Below, one piece after another: positions 7,127-8,330 of a stretch of DNA of 8,330 nt. Below the pieces are notes generated by a model. That model was given only the letters and a program-made list of their open reading frames with translations, had not been told where the DNA came from and ran no database searches. This DNA is from Burkholderiaceae bacterium (GTDB lineage Bacteria; Pseudomonadota; Gammaproteobacteria; Burkholderiales; Burkholderiaceae): positions 1 to 8,330 of the forward strand of contig JASLEM010000322.1 in the NCBI GenBank assembly GCA_030151165.1, written 5' to 3'. The position numbers were made by a program, and so were the translations under genes. How positions within the stretch are numbered: the first letter of the stretch is position 1; every line of letters begins with the position of its first letter.

Positions 7127-7621
7127 TCAGCTTTTCGGCGAAAGCATCGTGCCGCGGCAGCCGCGCGTCCCGCAGCGGCATTCGAAGCGCTTCTTGAGGG
7201 CCGGCGTGTAGCGTTCGTCGATCACGAGGCCGTAGTCGTAGAAGAGCTCGTCGCCGGCCTTGATGGCCTTCTTCGCCTTGATGAAGATGCGGCCGTCGAC
7301 CTCGTCGGCGATGCAGTTGGTGGTGCAGGCGTGGTTGATCCAGCGCGCCGCGTTGCCGCCGACGTTGGCGTCGATGACGGTCTCTTCGTCGATGTGGAAG
7401 TAGAACGTGTGGTCGGGCTGCAACGGGTCGTGCGGGTGGCGATCCAGGGCCTGCGGCCAGGTGATGCGTTCACCGATGTACTCGATGATCACCTCGCCCT
7501 TCGCGATATCGCGGGCGGCGAAGACCCCCTTGCCGTGGACGCCGCTTTTGCGGACCTGGATCCGGCGGCCGGCGGGAACGGTATGGTTTTGCGCTTGCAG
7601 CTTCGACGTCATTCGGTACAT
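7127..7621 (-). CDS. SET-domain protein-lysine methyltransferase-like protein
   Basis: Predicted 164 residues from ATG 7621 (161 from ATG 7612). SET proteins transfer a methyl group from S-adenosylmethionine to protein lysines; the target here is unknown. Visible motifs: SGVHGKGVFA (26-35), YIGERITW, FYFHIDEETVIDANVGGN, the AdoMet-binding RWINHACTTNC (93-103), ELFYDYG with the catalytic-type Tyr (125-131), and a post-SET Cys cluster CRCGTRGCRGT (148-158) that usually holds zinc. The whole protein is therefore a minimal SET plus post-SET unit. The frame is open up to a GTG at 7732 inside topB, but the residues before 7621 look non-domain (His/Arg/Thr-rich) and cross the promoter region, so I prefer an internal ATG. 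Neither ATG has a Shine-Dalgarno sequence; CACAAT (7631-7626) could be a -10 box, giving a nearly leaderless mRNA. Divergent from topB. Confidence 0.85.
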   Translation of the reverse strand: MYRMTSKLQAQNHTVPAGRRIQVRKSGVHGKGVFAARDIAKGEVIIEYIGERITWPQALDRHPHDPLQPDHTFYFHIDEETVIDANVGGNAARWINHACTTNCIADEVDGRIFIKAKKAIKAGDELFYDYGLVIDERYTPALKKRFECRCGTRGCRGTMLSPKS

Positions 7622-7632
7622 TGAAATTGTGG

Positions 7633-7665
7633 GCGCGCGCGTGTACGTATGTGCAGGCGCGCGCG
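7633..7665. repeat. Alternating purine-pyrimidine (Z-DNA-prone) tract between SET gene and topB
   Basis: Bases 7633-7655 alternate purine and pyrimidine without a break for 23 bp (mostly GC, GT and AC steps). After one out-of-phase base the alternation resumes at 7657-7665. The two ends hold identical self-complementary GCGCGCGC blocks (7633-7640 and 7657-7664), and the centre holds the palindrome TACGTA (7644-7649). Such sequence flips to Z-DNA under negative supercoiling. It lies within the only space for the divergent promoters. The sequence pattern is direct; the function is inference. Confidence 0.55.
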
Positions 7666-7708
7666 AGAGATGCATTTTAGGCAGGGCTTTTCGAGGCTCG
7701 CCCGTCCC

Positions 7709-7712
7709 AAGG
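7709..7712 (+). promoter_or_regulatory. Ribosome-binding site of topB
   Basis: AAGG at 7709-7712 lies 7 nt before the ATG at 7720, separated by an A/T-rich spacer. It is modest but well placed, and the protein begins with the conserved TOPRIM start at this ATG. Confidence 0.55.
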
Positions 7713-7719
7713 TAAATAA

Positions 7720-8330
7720 ATGACAAAGTCACTGATCATTGCTGAAAAGCCCAGCGTCGCGCAGGACATCGTGCGCGCGCTGACGCCCACGGCCGGCAAG
7801 TTCGAGAAGTTCGCCGAGCATTTCGAGAACGACCGGTACGTCGTGACGTCGGCCGTCGGCCACCTGGTGGAGATCAAGGCGCCCGAGGAGTTCGACGTCA
7901 AGCGCGGCAAGTGGAGCTTCGCGAACCTGCCCGTCATTCCGCCGCATTTCGACCTCGCGCCGATCGACAAGGCGAAGACGCGGCTGAACGCCGTCGTCAA
8001 GCTCGTGCGCCGCAAGGACGTCACCGAACTGATCAATGCGTGCGACGCGGGGCGCGAGGGCGAGCTGATCTTCCGCCTGATCGCGCAGTACGCCGAGCCG
8101 GCGCGCGGCGCGCTCGACAAGCCCGTGCGCCGCCTCTGGCTGCAGAGCATGACGCCGCAGGCGATCCGCGACGGCTTCGAGAAGCTGCGCACCGACGACC
8201 AGATGAAGGGCCTCGCCGCGGCCGCCCGCAGCCGCTCGGAGGCCGACTGGCTGGTCGGCATCAACGGCACGCGCGCGATGACCGCGTTCAACTCGCGCGA
8301 CGGCGGCTTCTTCCTGACCACCGTCGGCCG
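7720..8330 (+). CDS. topB: DNA topoisomerase III, N-terminal part
   Basis: The first 203 residues of a type IA topoisomerase, which relaxes or decatenates DNA by single-strand cleavage and passage; the frame runs off the window. The TOPRIM domain starts at once with SLIIAEKPSVAQDI (catalytic Glu9) and continues to NACDAGREGELIFRLI, where Asp109 begins the metal-binding acidic motif in the DAGREGE form seen in many TopB proteins. The type IA core then begins: LWLQSMTPQAIRDGF and SEADWLVGINGTRAMT. The active-site Tyr lies beyond the window. The N-terminus fits TopB rather than TopA because VGHLVEIKAPEEF and the short TOPRIM follow the TopB pattern. In Burkholderiales TopB often ends in a Lys/Ala-rich tail; this cannot be seen here. 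Divergent from the SET gene. Confidence 0.93.
   Translation, partial: MTKSLIIAEKPSVAQDIVRALTPTAGKFEKFAEHFENDRYVVTSAVGHLVEIKAPEEFDVKRGKWSFANLPVIPPHFDLAPIDKAKTRLNAVVKLVRRKDVTELINACDAGREGELIFRLIAQYAEPARGALDKPVRRLWLQSMTPQAIRDGFEKLRTDDQMKGLAAAARSRSEADWLVGINGTRAMTAFNSRDGGFFLTTVG

Noticed and set aside
3628..7197. A 1189-codon open frame on plus crossing protease 2, SPOR and birA
   Set aside because: It runs antisense through two clearly real genes with a low-complexity Arg-rich translation, so it is a composition artefact.

Overview
The window is high-GC (roughly 70%), densely coding bacterial DNA. Its housekeeping genes look like those of a betaproteobacterium of the order Burkholderiales, perhaps a Leptothrix/Rubrivivax-like lineage. 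This placement rests on protein flavour (GAPDH, BirA, SPOR protein, SET protein next to topB) and is an inference, not a database result.

Layout. (1) 1-582, plus strand: the C-terminal 193 residues of glyceraldehyde-3-phosphate dehydrogenase (gap), closed by a clean UUCG-loop terminator. (2) 583-918: non-coding leader with hairpins and a probable promoter. (3) 919-3093 and 3281-5326, plus strand: two paralogous secreted subtilisin-family (S8) proteases in tandem. Each has its own leader, its own ribosome-binding site and a C-terminal tail of the GlyGly-CTERM kind (Gly run, hydrophobic segment, Arg cluster). A strong terminator lies between them, so they are separate transcription units. (4) 7621-5323, minus strand: three genes read in order, a SET-domain protein methyltransferase, a monofunctional biotin-protein ligase (birA) and a membrane-anchored SPOR-domain protein. 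The SPOR gene converges on protease 2, and both stop codons come from one CTAG. (5) 7720 to the window end, plus strand: the N-terminal part of DNA topoisomerase III (topB), divergent from the SET gene. About 100 bp separate the two and hold a strikingly alternating purine-pyrimidine tract.

How the genes relate. The core genes act in glycolysis, biotin attachment, cell-envelope/division and DNA topology. The protease pair looks like an accessory secreted-hydrolase module between core genes. Its tails predict processing by a rhombosortase-type intramembrane protease encoded elsewhere. I did not find a clearly new multi-gene system. The items most worth following are the tandem tailed proteases (including the odd extra tail on the second), the SET/topB divergent pair with its Z-DNA-prone spacer, and the shared CTAG stop.
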